A stretch of DNA of 64,000 nucleotides from Tenacibaculum singaporense. Its GTDB lineage: Bacteria > Bacteroidota > Bacteroidia > Flavobacteriales > Flavobacteriaceae. This document shows positions 7,778-17,630 of this stretch, one piece after another. The DNA lies in assembly GCF_003867015.1 (NCBI RefSeq), contig NZ_CP032548.1, positions 2,547,001-2,611,000 of the forward strand. Reading direction: 5' to 3'. A program made the translations under genes and the position numbers. The notes beneath the pieces are model-generated. The model made no database searches. It saw nothing but the letters and a program-made list of their open reading frames with translations, and had not been told where the DNA came from. Positions within the stretch are counted from its first letter, which is position 1. Each line of letters starts with the position of its first letter.

Positions 7778-9559
7778 ATGAATATTCAATCGTTAATAGA
7801 AACGAAAGTAAAAGAAGGATTTTTAGCCTTGTATGATGTAGAAATTCCTAGTGTAGAATTTCAAGCAACCCGTAAAGATTTCGAAGGTGACATTACTGTT
7901 GTTGTCTTCCCATTACTACGGTACAAAAAAGGAAATCCTGTTCAAATTGGTGAAGATTTAGGAAAGTATCTAGTTGAAAACATCAACAAAATTACTAGCT
8001 ACAATGTCGTAAAAGGTTTTTTAAACTTAGTTATTGATGATTCTTTCTACGTAAACTTTTTTAATCAAATAGCTACAGATTCAACTTATGGTTTCGTAAA
8101 AGAAGACGAAACAGATGCACGTATGGTGGAGTATTCTTCTCCTAACACTAACAAGCCTTTACACTTAGGGCATGTTCGTAATGTATTGTTAGGATATTCA
8201 GTTGCTGAAATTTTAAAAGCTGCGGGACATAAAGTTTACAAAACACAAATTATCAACGATCGTGGTATCCATATTTGTAAGTCAATGTTAGCTTGGAAAA
8301 AATTTGGAGAAGGAGAAACTCCTGAATCTACTGGATTAAAAGGCGATAAACTGGTTGGAAATTACTACGTAAAATTCGATCAAGAATATAAAAAAGAAAT
8401 TAGCAACCTAGTCGCTTCTGGTGTTCCTGAAGACGATGCTAAAAAACAAGCTCCTTTATTTGTTGAAGCACAAGAAATGTTACGTAAGTGGGAAGCTGGT
8501 GATAAGGAAGTTGTTGCTCTTTGGGAAATGATGAATGGATGGGTGTACAAAGGTTTCGACGTTACTTATGAAAACATCGGAGTTAACTTTGATAAATTAT
8601 ACTATGAAAGTAACACCTATTTATTAGGAAAAGATATTATTGAGGAAGGTTTACAAAATGGAGTTTTCTTCAAAAAAGAAGACGGTTCTGTTTGGTGTGA
8701 TTTAACTGACGAAGGACTAGACGAAAAGCTAGTATTACGTTCTGATGGAACTGCCGTGTATATGACACAAGATATCGGTACTGCTATTCAACGCTCTAAA
8801 GACTTTCCTGATGTAAACGGAATGGTATATACCGTAGGTAATGAACAAGATTACCACTTTAAAGTGTTATTCTTAATCTTACAGAAACTAGGATACTCTT
8901 GGGCGAAACAATTGTTCCATTTAAGTTATGGAATGGTTGATTTACCTTCAGGAAAAATGAAATCTCGTGAGGGTACTGTAGTTGATGCCGATGATTTAAT
9001 GAATGAAATGACCAACACTGCTCGTGAAATTTCACAAGAATTAGGAAAGTTAGAAGGGTATTCTGATGAAGAGAAAGAGGCATTATATAAAATAATTGGT
9101 TTAGGTGCTTTAAAATATTTCATTTTAAAAGTAGATCCTAAAAAGAGAATTTTGTTTGACCCACAAGCTTCGGTAGACTTTCAGGGGAATACAGGTCCTT
9201 TTGTACAATATACCTATGCAAGAATTCAATCGATCTTACGTAAAGCTGATTTTGACTACAGTGGTTCACTGAGTGGAGTCGAAGTGGAATTACACGAGAA
9301 AGAAAAAGAATTAATCAAACAATTAGAACAATATCCTGAAGTAATTCAACAAGCAGCGAGTAACTATTCTCCTGCTGTGATTGCCAATTACACATATGAT
9401 TTGGTAAAAGAGTTCAACTCATTCTATCAAAACGTATCCATTTTAGGAGAAGAAAATCAAGATAAAAAAGTATTTAGAGTTCAGTTATCTAAAAAAGTAG
9501 CTGACACTATAAAATCTGCATTCAAATTATTAGGAATTCAAGTTCCTGAAAGAATGTAA
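7778..9559 (+). CDS. argS: arginyl-tRNA synthetase
   Basis: Class I aminoacyl-tRNA synthetase charging tRNA-Arg with arginine. The 593-residue protein has the N-terminal additional domain (residues 1-110), the SSPNTNKPLHLGHVRN signature with HLGH at 129-132, a KMSKS-like KMKSREG loop near residue 392, and the C-terminal DALR-type anticodon-binding domain from about residue 470. Length is typical. It starts at an ATG 21 bases after a -7 box; lpdA follows 34 bases downstream in the same direction. Confidence 0.97.
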   Translation: MNIQSLIETKVKEGFLALYDVEIPSVEFQATRKDFEGDITVVVFPLLRYKKGNPVQIGEDLGKYLVENINKITSYNVVKGFLNLVIDDSFYVNFFNQIATDSTYGFVKEDETDARMVEYSSPNTNKPLHLGHVRNVLLGYSVAEILKAAGHKVYKTQIINDRGIHICKSMLAWKKFGEGETPESTGLKGDKLVGNYYVKFDQEYKKEISNLVASGVPEDDAKKQAPLFVEAQEMLRKWEAGDKEVVALWEMMNGWVYKGFDVTYENIGVNFDKLYYESNTYLLGKDIIEEGLQNGVFFKKEDGSVWCDLTDEGLDEKLVLRSDGTAVYMTQDIGTAIQRSKDFPDVNGMVYTVGNEQDYHFKVLFLILQKLGYSWAKQLFHLSYGMVDLPSGKMKSREGTVVDADDLMNEMTNTAREISQELGKLEGYSDEEKEALYKIIGLGALKYFILKVDPKKRILFDPQASVDFQGNTGPFVQYTYARIQSILRKADFDYSGSLSGVEVELHEKEKELIKQLEQYPEVIQQAASNYSPAVIANYTYDLVKEFNSFYQNVSILGEENQDKKVFRVQLSKKVADTIKSAFKLLGIQVPERM

Positions 9560-9593
9560 TAAATTAACAAACAACAAGTAAAAAGTAAACAAC

Positions 9594-10982
9594 ATGAAAT
9601 ACGACGTACTAATAATTGGAAGTGGTCCTGGAGGTTATGTAACTGCTATTAGAGCCTCTCAATTAGGATTTAAAACCGCTGTAGTAGAGAAAGAAAACTT
9701 AGGTGGAATTTGCTTAAACTGGGGATGTATTCCTACCAAAGCTTTATTAAAATCTGCTCAAGTATATGATTATTTAAAACATGTTGATGAGTATGGTTTA
9801 AAAGCAGAAGCTATCGATAAAGATTTCGAAGCTGTTATTAAACGTAGTCGTGGTGTTGCTGAAGGAATGAGCAAAGGTGTTCAGTTCTTAATGAAGAAAA
9901 ATAAAATTGATATCATCGACGGTTTTGGAAAGGTTAAACCTGGAAAAAAAGTAGATGTTACTGATAAAGATGGTAAAGTAACTGAGTATTCGGCAGATCA
10001 TATTATCATTGCAACTGGAGCTCGTTCTCGTGAATTACCAAGCTTACCTCAAGATGGTAAAAAAGTAATTGGTTACCGTGAAGCTATGAGTTTACCAACG
10101 CAACCTAAATCGATGATTGTTGTAGGTTCTGGTGCCATTGGAGTTGAGTTTGCTCACTTCTATAACTCAATGGGAACTGATGTAACTGTTGTTGAATTTA
10201 TGCCAACAATTGTTCCTGTAGAAGATAAAGATGTTTCTAAACAAATGGAGCGTTCTTTCAAAAAAGCGGGAATTAAAGTAATGACTAGTTCTTCTGTAGA
10301 ATCTGTTGACACTTCTGGTGACGGAGTAAAAGCGACTGTAAAAACTAAAAAAGGAGAAGAAGTTTTAGAAGCTGATATCGTATTATCTGCTGTTGGAATT
10401 AAAACAAATATTGAAAACATCGGTATAGAAGATGTTGGGATCATTACTGATAGAGATAAAATCTTAGTAAACGACTGGTATCAAACTAACATTCCAGGAT
10501 ACTATGCGATTGGTGATGTAACTCCTGGTCCTGCATTAGCACACGTTGCTTCAGCAGAAGGAATTACTTGTGTTGAGAAAATCGCAGGTTTACATACTGA
10601 AGCCATCGACTACGGAAACATTCCTGGTTGTACCTATGCTACTCCTGAAATTGCTTCTGTTGGTTTAACAGAAGAACAAGCAAAGGAAAAAGGTTACGAA
10701 TTAAAGATTGGTAAATTCCCATTCTCTGCATCTGGTAAAGCAAAAGCCGCTGGTACTCCTGACGGTTTTGTAAAAGTTATTTTCGATGCTAAGTATGGTG
10801 AATGGTTAGGATGCCACATGATTGGTGCTGGTGTAACTGATATGATTGCTGAAGCTGTTTTAGGTCGTAAATTAGAAACTACTGGTCACGAAGTATTAAA
10901 AGCTATCCACCCTCACCCAACCATGAGTGAAGCAGTTATGGAAGCTGTAGCTGATGCTTATGATGAAGTAATTCACTTGTAA
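9594..10982 (+). CDS. lpdA: dihydrolipoyl dehydrogenase
   Basis: FAD enzyme (E3) that reoxidises dihydrolipoamide in pyruvate and 2-oxoglutarate dehydrogenase complexes. The 462 residues show the FAD-binding GSGPGGY (10-16), the redox-active disulfide LGGICLNWGCIPTK (Cys40, Cys45), the NAD-binding GSGAIGVEF around residue 180, and the C-terminal catalytic HPHPTMSEA. Length is typical of the family. Partner E1/E2 genes are not in the window; genomes of this group often carry more than one copy. A strong terminator follows. Confidence 0.95.
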   Translation: MKYDVLIIGSGPGGYVTAIRASQLGFKTAVVEKENLGGICLNWGCIPTKALLKSAQVYDYLKHVDEYGLKAEAIDKDFEAVIKRSRGVAEGMSKGVQFLMKKNKIDIIDGFGKVKPGKKVDVTDKDGKVTEYSADHIIIATGARSRELPSLPQDGKKVIGYREAMSLPTQPKSMIVVGSGAIGVEFAHFYNSMGTDVTVVEFMPTIVPVEDKDVSKQMERSFKKAGIKVMTSSSVESVDTSGDGVKATVKTKKGEEVLEADIVLSAVGIKTNIENIGIEDVGIITDRDKILVNDWYQTNIPGYYAIGDVTPGPALAHVASAEGITCVEKIAGLHTEAIDYGNIPGCTYATPEIASVGLTEEQAKEKGYELKIGKFPFSASGKAKAAGTPDGFVKVIFDAKYGEWLGCHMIGAGVTDMIAEAVLGRKLETTGHEVLKAIHPHPTMSEAVMEAVADAYDEVIHL

Positions 10983-11008
10983 GATTCACAAACTTTATAC
11001 AAAATTGT

Positions 11009-11037
11009 AACCTCGTCTTTTTTGACGAGGTTTTTTT
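11009..11037 (+). terminator. rho-independent terminator of lpdA
   Basis: Stem AACCTCGTC / GACGAGGTT with a T loop and a run of seven T. Its T-run overlaps the -7 box of the next gene. Confidence 0.9.
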
Positions 11038-11044
11038 ATATTTG
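11037..11044 (+). promoter_or_regulatory. -7 box abutting the HMBD lipoprotein start
   Basis: TATATTTG ends three bases before the ATG at 11048, predicting a leaderless or nearly leaderless transcript. It overlaps the T-run of the lpdA terminator. Confidence 0.5.
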
Positions 11045-11047
11045 AAT

Positions 11048-11500
11048 ATGAAAAAATTATTCTCAATATTCGTTTTATTATGTTGTTTTTATTCTTGTAA
11101 AACAGAAGAAAAGAAAACACCTGTAAATCCACTAACAGTTCCTTTTAACGAACGTCCAACTCCTCAACTTCCTAATAATAACACTAGTTCTGTTAATATT
11201 GTTGGAGGCGCACATTATATATGTCCTAAAAAATGTGATGGAGGAACTTCAAGTGTTCAAGGTACCGCTTGCCCTGTTTGTAAAACTCCTCTTGCTCATA
11301 ACCAAGGATTTCATAATACCCAAAATAAGAATTCTAACTCACCAATATCAACTCCTGCAACGCAAACTGCTTCTGGACCTAATGCCGCTGGACAATATCA
11401 TTATACTTGTACTAATGGTTGTGCCGGAGGGGCAGATACTACTGGAAAATGTAACAGTTGCGGTGGAAGTTTAGCTCATAATGCCGCTTTTCATAATTAA
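11048..11500 (+). CDS. lipoprotein with two heavy-metal-binding-type Cys motifs
   Basis: The start is the ATG at 11048 (150 residues); the alternative TTG two codons earlier overlaps the -7 box. A lipoprotein signal ends at Cys17 (LLCCFYSC). The mature protein carries two copies of a motif HYxC...C..G......C..C...LAHNxxFHN (about residues 55-92 and 115-150), resembling the heavy-metal-binding domain found beside copper/cobalt efflux proteins, here with CxxC pairs and a histidine-rich end. No efflux genes are adjacent, so a metal-binding role is inferred only from the motif. Confidence 0.72.
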   Translation: MKKLFSIFVLLCCFYSCKTEEKKTPVNPLTVPFNERPTPQLPNNNTSSVNIVGGAHYICPKKCDGGTSSVQGTACPVCKTPLAHNQGFHNTQNKNSNSPISTPATQTASGPNAAGQYHYTCTNGCAGGADTTGKCNSCGGSLAHNAAFHN

Positions 11501-11508
11501 AAAAATAT

Positions 11509-11530
11509 GTAATTCCCTTACTCTTATTAC
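11509..11530 (+). promoter_or_regulatory. 22-bp inverted-repeat operator-like element, copy 1
   Basis: GTAAT-12-ATTAC with a similar middle (CCTTACT) to copy 2 at 11894. It ends 33 bases upstream of the -7 box, where an activator site would sit. The identical geometry at copy 2 supports function. Confidence 0.65.
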
Positions 11531-11563
11531 GGTTTTTAATCAAGTTCCTTAACCTCTATGATA

Positions 11564-11571
11564 TAAATTTG
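11564..11571 (+). promoter_or_regulatory. -7 box of six-Cys peptide 1
   Basis: TAAATTTG, 23 bases before the ATG at 11595. There is no good -33 box at the usual distance, which would fit a promoter that needs an activator. Confidence 0.55.
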
Positions 11572-11594
11572 TTTTACAATAAAAATTTACACTT

Positions 11595-11783
11595 ATGTTA
11601 AGAAATATTTTAAAAGTAGGAACTGTTTTAAAGAAAGAAGAGCAAAAATCAGTAAAAGGAGGAAATAACATGAAAGAATGTTCTTTAGGAGATCGTTGTT
11701 CTAGTGGATCTCAATTTCCTTCAGACTGCCTTCCAGCTGTTGACTTTTGTTGCGTTAATGGTTTTTATGAAATATGTAGTTAA
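11595..11783 (+). CDS. double-glycine-leader six-cysteine peptide precursor 1
   Basis: A 62-residue precursor: 23-residue leader (MLRNILKVGTVLKKEEQKSV then KGG) with the ComC-like hydrophobic pattern and Gly-Gly cleavage site, then a 39-residue core. The core has six cysteines spaced C-x5-C-x9-C-x6-CC-x7-C, and conserved CCVNGFYE. It aligns position by position with the product at 11980. Export through a C39-peptidase ABC transporter is expected from the leader, but none is in this window. Whether the product is an antimicrobial, a signal or something else is unknown. Confidence 0.78.
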   Translation: MLRNILKVGTVLKKEEQKSVKGGNNMKECSLGDRCSSGSQFPSDCLPAVDFCCVNGFYEICS

Positions 11784-11852
11784 TAGAAACGACTATTAAT
11801 TTATATAAAGTTTCAAAAAGCAATATCATAAGAACATATAAAAGTTCGTAAG

Positions 11853-11881
11853 CCTCACCAATATTTTGGTGAGGTTTGTTT
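11853..11881 (+). terminator. terminator of peptide unit 1
   Basis: Stem CCTCACCA / TGGTGAGG followed by TTTGTTTTT. The same stem ends unit 2 at 12190, so the terminator is part of the duplicated unit. Confidence 0.85.
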
Positions 11882-11893
11882 TTAAAAAACTAC

Positions 11894-11915
11894 GTAATTT
11901 CCTTACTTATATTAC
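11894..11915 (+). promoter_or_regulatory. 22-bp inverted-repeat operator-like element, copy 2
   Basis: GTAAT-12-ATTAC, same length and orientation as copy 1, again ending exactly 33 bases before the -7 position. Confidence 0.65.
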
Positions 11916-11948
11916 GCTTTTTTTAAAACCTAGTAAAAAGCAATTACA

Positions 11949-11956
11949 TAAATTTA
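11949..11956 (+). promoter_or_regulatory. -7 box of six-Cys peptide 2
   Basis: TAAATTTA, one base off TAnnTTTG, at exactly the same distance (23 bases) from the chosen ATG as in unit 1. Confidence 0.45.
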
Positions 11957-11979
11957 TAGAAACTTTAAAATTTATGATT

Positions 11980-12165
11980 ATGATTAAAAACATTTCAAAC
12001 ATGGGTTCAGTATTAGATGTATCTGAGCAAAAATCTATTAATGGAGGATCTGGTATCTGCCCTAGTCAAGGTGTAGCCTGTGATGAAAATTACCCTCCTC
12101 TTATAAACTGTATTACTGATGTTCCGTATTGCTGTGTTGATGGCTATTTTGAAGAATGTTACTAA
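11980..12165 (+). CDS. double-glycine-leader six-cysteine peptide precursor 2
   Basis: Start at 11980 gives a 61-residue precursor whose 23-residue leader (MIKNISNMGSVLDVSEQKSI then NGG) has the same length as that of precursor 1; ATGs at 11974 and 11866 would break this match, and 11866 lies before the promoter element. The 38-residue core has cysteines C-x6-C-x9-C-x6-CC-x7-C and CCVDGYFEEC. Leader and cysteine frame are conserved while the other core residues have diverged, which is typical of families of exported peptides. No immunity or transporter gene adjoins it. Confidence 0.78.
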   Translation: MIKNISNMGSVLDVSEQKSINGGSGICPSQGVACDENYPPLINCITDVPYCCVDGYFEECY

Positions 12166-12189
12166 ATCCCTGAAGTATAAATACTTATA

Positions 12190-12219
12190 AACCTCACCAA
12201 TAAATGGTGAGGTTTTTTT
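12190..12219 (+). terminator. terminator of peptide unit 2
   Basis: Stem AACCTCACCA / TGGTGAGGTT, 5-base loop, then seven T. Confidence 0.9.
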
Positions 12220-12412
12220 ATACAATATTAAAAACACCAGATAATTTACTGATTAGCAACAAAAACCAACATAAACTCAATAAAAATGTTATTTTATTAG
12301 TTTTACGGCATAATAATTGTAGTTAAGAAAACTTTAACACAATTCGCTATACTATGAAAAACTATCTACAAAACAGTTTTGCATTGAGGGGACAATTGTT
12401 ATAGAAAAAGAA
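12220..12412. other. intergenic stretch with a possible 16-codon ORF
   Basis: AT-rich stretch between the second peptide unit and the ettA terminator. It lacks a third copy of the GTAAT-12-ATTAC element. The only coding possibility is a 16-codon frame at 12354-12404 (MKNYLQNSFALRGQLL) without a recognisable promoter box or double-glycine end. I see no convincing gene here. Confidence 0.4.
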
Positions 12413-12445
12413 AAAACTCGAAGCTGCTAACTTCGAGTTTTATTT
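12413..12445. terminator. bidirectional terminator of ettA
   Basis: Stem AAAACTCGAAG / CTTCGAGTTTT with T-rich sequence on both sides; it lies 23 bases past the ettA stop codon. Confidence 0.85.
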
Positions 12446-12467
12446 TATAAAATATTATATAATAAAT

Positions 12468-14159
12468 TTATCTGATTAACTTTTTATATTTAATTCGCTT
12501 AGGCATTAAATCCCCTCCTAAACGTTTCTTTTTATTCTCTTCATAATCAGAGAAAGAACCTTCAAAGAAATACACTTGACTATCTCCTTCAAAAGCTAAA
12601 ATGTGTGTACAAATACGATCTAAGAACCAACGGTCGTGACTAATTACTACAGCACATCCTGCAAAATTTTCTAAACCTTCTTCTAAAGCTCGTAAGGTAT
12701 TTACATCTAAATCGTTTGTTGGCTCATCTAATAACAATACGTTACCTTCTTCCTTTAACGTCATTGCTAAATGCAAACGGTTACGCTCCCCTCCTGATAA
12801 GGTTGCTACCTTTTTGTTTTGCTCACTTCCCGAGAAGTTAAAACGACTTAAATAAGCTCTTGAATTTACTTGCTTACCTCCCATCATCACTAAATCTTGA
12901 CCTTCAGAGAAGTTCTCCCAAATAGACTTTTCAGGATCTATATTTGAATGTGACTGATCTACATAAGCAATTTTAGCAGTTTCTCCTACTTTAAAACTTC
13001 CAGCATCTGGAGTTTCTTCCCCCATTATCATTCTAAAAATAGTGGTTTTACCTGCACCATTCGGACCAATAATTCCTACAATTCCGGCTTGTGGTAGGTT
13101 GAATTCTAAATTTTCATATAATAATTTATCTCCATAAGCTTTAGAAACTCCCGTAGCTTCAATTACGTTCGTTCCTAAACGAGGACCATTAGGAATGTAT
13201 ATTTCTAATTTTTCTTCCGTTTGCTTTTGGTCTTGGCTCATTAACTTTTCGTAGTTCTTCAAACGTGCTTTTTGCTTTGTTTGACGACCTTTTGCTCCTT
13301 GACGTACCCATTCTAACTCTCGTTCTAAAGTTTTTTGACGCTTAGAAGCCGTTTTACTTTCTTGAGCTAAACGTTTAGATTTTTGGTCTAACCAAGATGA
13401 ATAGTTTCCTTTCCATGGAATACCTTCACCTCTATCCAATTCTAAAATCCAACCTGCAACGTTATCTAAGAAATAACGGTCATGCGTTACTGCGATTACC
13501 GTTCCTTTATATTGTGCTAAATGGTGCTCTAACCAATGTACAGATTCTGCATCTAAGTGGTTGGTAGGCTCATCTAATAATAAAATTTCTGGTTCTTGTA
13601 ATAATAAACGACATAAGGCAACACGACGACGCTCTCCTCCTGATAATACTCCTATTTTCTTATCTCCTTCTGGCGTACGTAACGCATCCATAGCTATTTC
13701 TAGCTTGGTATCAAGTTCCCATGCGTTAGAAGCATCAATTTTATCTTGCAACTCAGCTTGACGATCCATCAATTTTTGCATCTTGTCTGCATCAGAATAC
13801 ACTTCTTCTAAGCCAAACATATCGTTTATTTTGTTGTACTCATCTAAAATAGCAACTGTTTCCGCTACTCCTTCTTTAACAACTTCTAAAACGGTTTTAC
13901 CTTCGTCTAACTGAGGTTCTTGTTCTAAATACCCTACTTTATAACCTGGAGAGAACGTAACATCTCCTTGGTAGTTTTTTTCTACTCCTGCTATAATTTT
14001 TAATAAGGTAGATTTACCTGAACCGTTTAAACCTAAAATACCAATTTTAGCTCCATAAAAGAAACTTAAATAGATATCTTTAAGAACTTGTTTCCCTGTA
14101 CTTTGATAGGTCTTAGAGACCTTATTCATTGAAAAAATGACTTTTTTATCGTCGCTCAT
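12468..14159 (-). CDS. ettA: ABC-F protein EttA (energy-dependent translational throttle)
   Basis: EttA binds the ribosomal E site and couples the first elongation step to the ATP/ADP ratio. The 563-residue protein has two ATPase domains in tandem: Walker A GLNGSGKS (43-50) and GPNGAGKT (about 350), signature LSGGE in both halves, Walker B LLLDEPTNHLD and LLLDEPTNDLD, and the interdomain linker rich in Lys/Arg/Gln. There are no membrane segments, as expected of ABC-F. It sits 19 bases downstream of the small membrane protein gene. Confidence 0.95.
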   Translation of the reverse strand: MSDDKKVIFSMNKVSKTYQSTGKQVLKDIYLSFFYGAKIGILGLNGSGKSTLLKIIAGVEKNYQGDVTFSPGYKVGYLEQEPQLDEGKTVLEVVKEGVAETVAILDEYNKINDMFGLEEVYSDADKMQKLMDRQAELQDKIDASNAWELDTKLEIAMDALRTPEGDKKIGVLSGGERRRVALCRLLLQEPEILLLDEPTNHLDAESVHWLEHHLAQYKGTVIAVTHDRYFLDNVAGWILELDRGEGIPWKGNYSSWLDQKSKRLAQESKTASKRQKTLERELEWVRQGAKGRQTKQKARLKNYEKLMSQDQKQTEEKLEIYIPNGPRLGTNVIEATGVSKAYGDKLLYENLEFNLPQAGIVGIIGPNGAGKTTIFRMIMGEETPDAGSFKVGETAKIAYVDQSHSNIDPEKSIWENFSEGQDLVMMGGKQVNSRAYLSRFNFSGSEQNKKVATLSGGERNRLHLAMTLKEEGNVLLLDEPTNDLDVNTLRALEEGLENFAGCAVVISHDRWFLDRICTHILAFEGDSQVYFFEGSFSDYEENKKKRLGGDLMPKRIKYKKLIR

Positions 14160-14178
14160 TTCTCTATATTTTCTTTAA

Positions 14179-14361
14179 TTAAACTCTTCCTTTTAGGGCA
14201 TTAAACACCCATGCATTTGCAAAAAAACCTAAACCAACAGCTCCAAATCCATACCCTGCTATTTCATCATATTTAAATACTGCTAATCCAATAAGTAAAA
14301 TCCCCATTAATACCATTATAAGCGTTGCCCAACCTAGGACAGTGTTTTTGTTCATTGCCAT
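14179..14361 (-). CDS. small membrane protein, CAL67264 family
   Basis: A 60-residue protein with two hydrophobic segments (about 9-28 and 35-53), containing FGAVGLGFFANAWVFNALKG near the C-terminus. This is recognisable as the small flavobacterial CAL67264 membrane protein family, which has no known role. It is usually found next to ettA-like genes, as here, and likely shares its transcript. Confidence 0.8.
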   Translation of the reverse strand: MAMNKNTVLGWATLIMVLMGILLIGLAVFKYDEIAGYGFGAVGLGFFANAWVFNALKGRV

Positions 14362-14439
14362 AATTTACTTTTTTCAATAAAATGTGAGCTACAAATATCG
14401 GTAATTATTTAGACTTATTCACTGTAGTTTTGTGCATAA

Positions 14440-14466
14440 AAAAAGTCTTGCCAATGCAAGACTTTT
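14440..14466 (-). terminator. terminator of the FadH-like gene
   Basis: Stem AAAAAGTCTTGC / GCAAGACTTTTT with a 3-base loop and T-rich flanks on both strands, 26 bases beyond the stop codon at 14492. Confidence 0.85.
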
Positions 14467-14491
14467 TAGTGATTTTAAATTTATATACATA

Positions 14492-16585
<2,094 letters not shown>

Positions 16586-16593
16586 TCATATAA

Positions 16594-16627
16594 AAAAAGA
16601 TCTCATACTTTATGTATAAGATCTTTT
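16594..16627 (-). terminator. hairpin terminator
   Basis: Imperfect stem AAAAAGATCTcATAC / GTATaAGATCTTTT with T-run on the minus strand, about 135 bases beyond the gene at 16760. Confidence 0.65.
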
Positions 16628-16759
16628 AAATTATTTAGTTACTAAACTATTTAAATATGTTATAATAATTCTAACTTTAATTTTATAAGTGAATTAACTC
16701 TTTTTATATATTCTATTCCTTCAAATAAAACTCGAAGTCATTCTCTTTGTGTTATGTAT

Positions 16760-17062
16760 TTATCGCACTATTTTTAATTTTTGAATCATTTCTGAAGAAA
16801 GTGAGTCTGCATAAACCCCATAAGCATCAACTAAAACTCCTTTAACACCAGTTTTTGTCTGAATTGCATAGACGACAGAGTTATCTCCAGTACTGCTCAT
16901 TCCTTCAAAACGATGTACCTCTACTACTTCAAAGAAATCTGGTGAGAAAAATTCCTTAGTATTTTTACTCTCTATTTCATTTTCTTTTAAGTTAAAATCA
17001 AGAGTAAATCCTCTTTTATGTAAATCTTTTAATGCTTCTGAAAGTGTATCATATGTATACAT
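16760..17062 (-). CDS. conserved small protein of unknown function
   Basis: A 100-residue acidic cytoplasmic protein, beginning MYTYDTLSEALKDLHKRGFT and ending in IQKLKIVR. Similar flavobacterial proteins are often labelled phosphoribosylpyrophosphate synthetase; the sequence is far too short for that enzyme and lacks its PRPP loop, so the label should not be used. The pattern of one short helix followed by a beta-rich middle (FEVVEVHRFEG, VVYAIQTKTGVKGVLVDAYG) suggests a single compact domain. Role unknown. Confidence 0.7.
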   Translation of the reverse strand: MYTYDTLSEALKDLHKRGFTLDFNLKENEIESKNTKEFFSPDFFEVVEVHRFEGMSSTGDNSVVYAIQTKTGVKGVLVDAYGVYADSLSSEMIQKLKIVR

Positions 17063-17140
17063 AATTTCTGTAGTTTCACTTTCTTAAAAGATACAATATT
17101 TAAACTAGATTTCCTATTTATTTGTCTATAAACACAAAAT

Positions 17141-17581
17141 CTACTGTCTAATTTTATCGAGTAAATCACTAAGTTGCGTAGCTTCTTCTTCTGTTAAGTT
17201 TTCAATAAAATCTAAATGCAACTTATCGTCTATTGCTCTTAATAACTTTTTTCCTTGTTGCGTAATACTTATATAAACTACTCTTCTATCATGCTTACAT
17301 CTTTCACGATCTATTAAATTCTTCTCACATAATTTATCCATTAACCTAGTAGCATTTGGAGCTCGTTCAATCATTCTATCTTTTATTGTTTGAACTTTTA
17401 TCGCTTCTTTTGCTCCTCTTAAAATACGAAGAATATTAAATTGTTGAGATGAAATACTGTACTGCTTAAAAAACTCATTTTCTTGACTGTTTATCCAATT
17501 AGCAGTGTATTTAATATTGATAAACGCTTTAATTTTATTATTTGGAAACTTTGAATTGATGTCTTTTGAAATATCTCCCAT
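17141..17581 (-). CDS. MarR family transcriptional regulator
   Basis: A 146-residue regulator with the MarR winged-helix: recognition region RMIERAPNATRLMDKLCEKN (about 68-87) and the wing HDRRVVYISITQQG. MarR proteins bind palindromic operators as dimers and are released by ligands or oxidation. It follows the glutaredoxin-like gene by 50 bases and lies at the far end of the redox module at 17.6-20 kb, so it is a candidate regulator of that module. An inverted repeat TAGCTgttAGCTA just ahead of its start may be its operator. Confidence 0.88.
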   Translation of the reverse strand: MGDISKDINSKFPNNKIKAFINIKYTANWINSQENEFFKQYSISSQQFNILRILRGAKEAIKVQTIKDRMIERAPNATRLMDKLCEKNLIDRERCKHDRRVVYISITQQGKKLLRAIDDKLHLDFIENLTEEEATQLSDLLDKIRQ

Positions 17582-17593
17582 TGTTTTGGTTAT

Positions 17594-17606
17594 TAGCTGT
17601 TAGCTA
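17594..17606. promoter_or_regulatory. inverted repeat ahead of marR (possible operator)
   Basis: TAGCT-3-AGCTA, 13 bases upstream of the marR ATG, flanked by further partial copies (CTATTAGCC). Could be an autoregulatory site or a simple repeat. Confidence 0.35.
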
Positions 17607-17630
17607 TTAGCCTTTTTTATTAAAATAAGA

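Noticed and set aside
11866..11979. A longer reading frame that would start the second six-Cys peptide at 11866 or 11974
   Set aside because: The 11866 start lies inside the unit 1 terminator and before the unit 2 operator-like element; only 11980 keeps leader length and promoter spacing equal to unit 1.
16760..17062. Label of phosphoribosylpyrophosphate synthetase
   Set aside because: 100 residues and no PRPP-binding loop, so it cannot be that enzyme.
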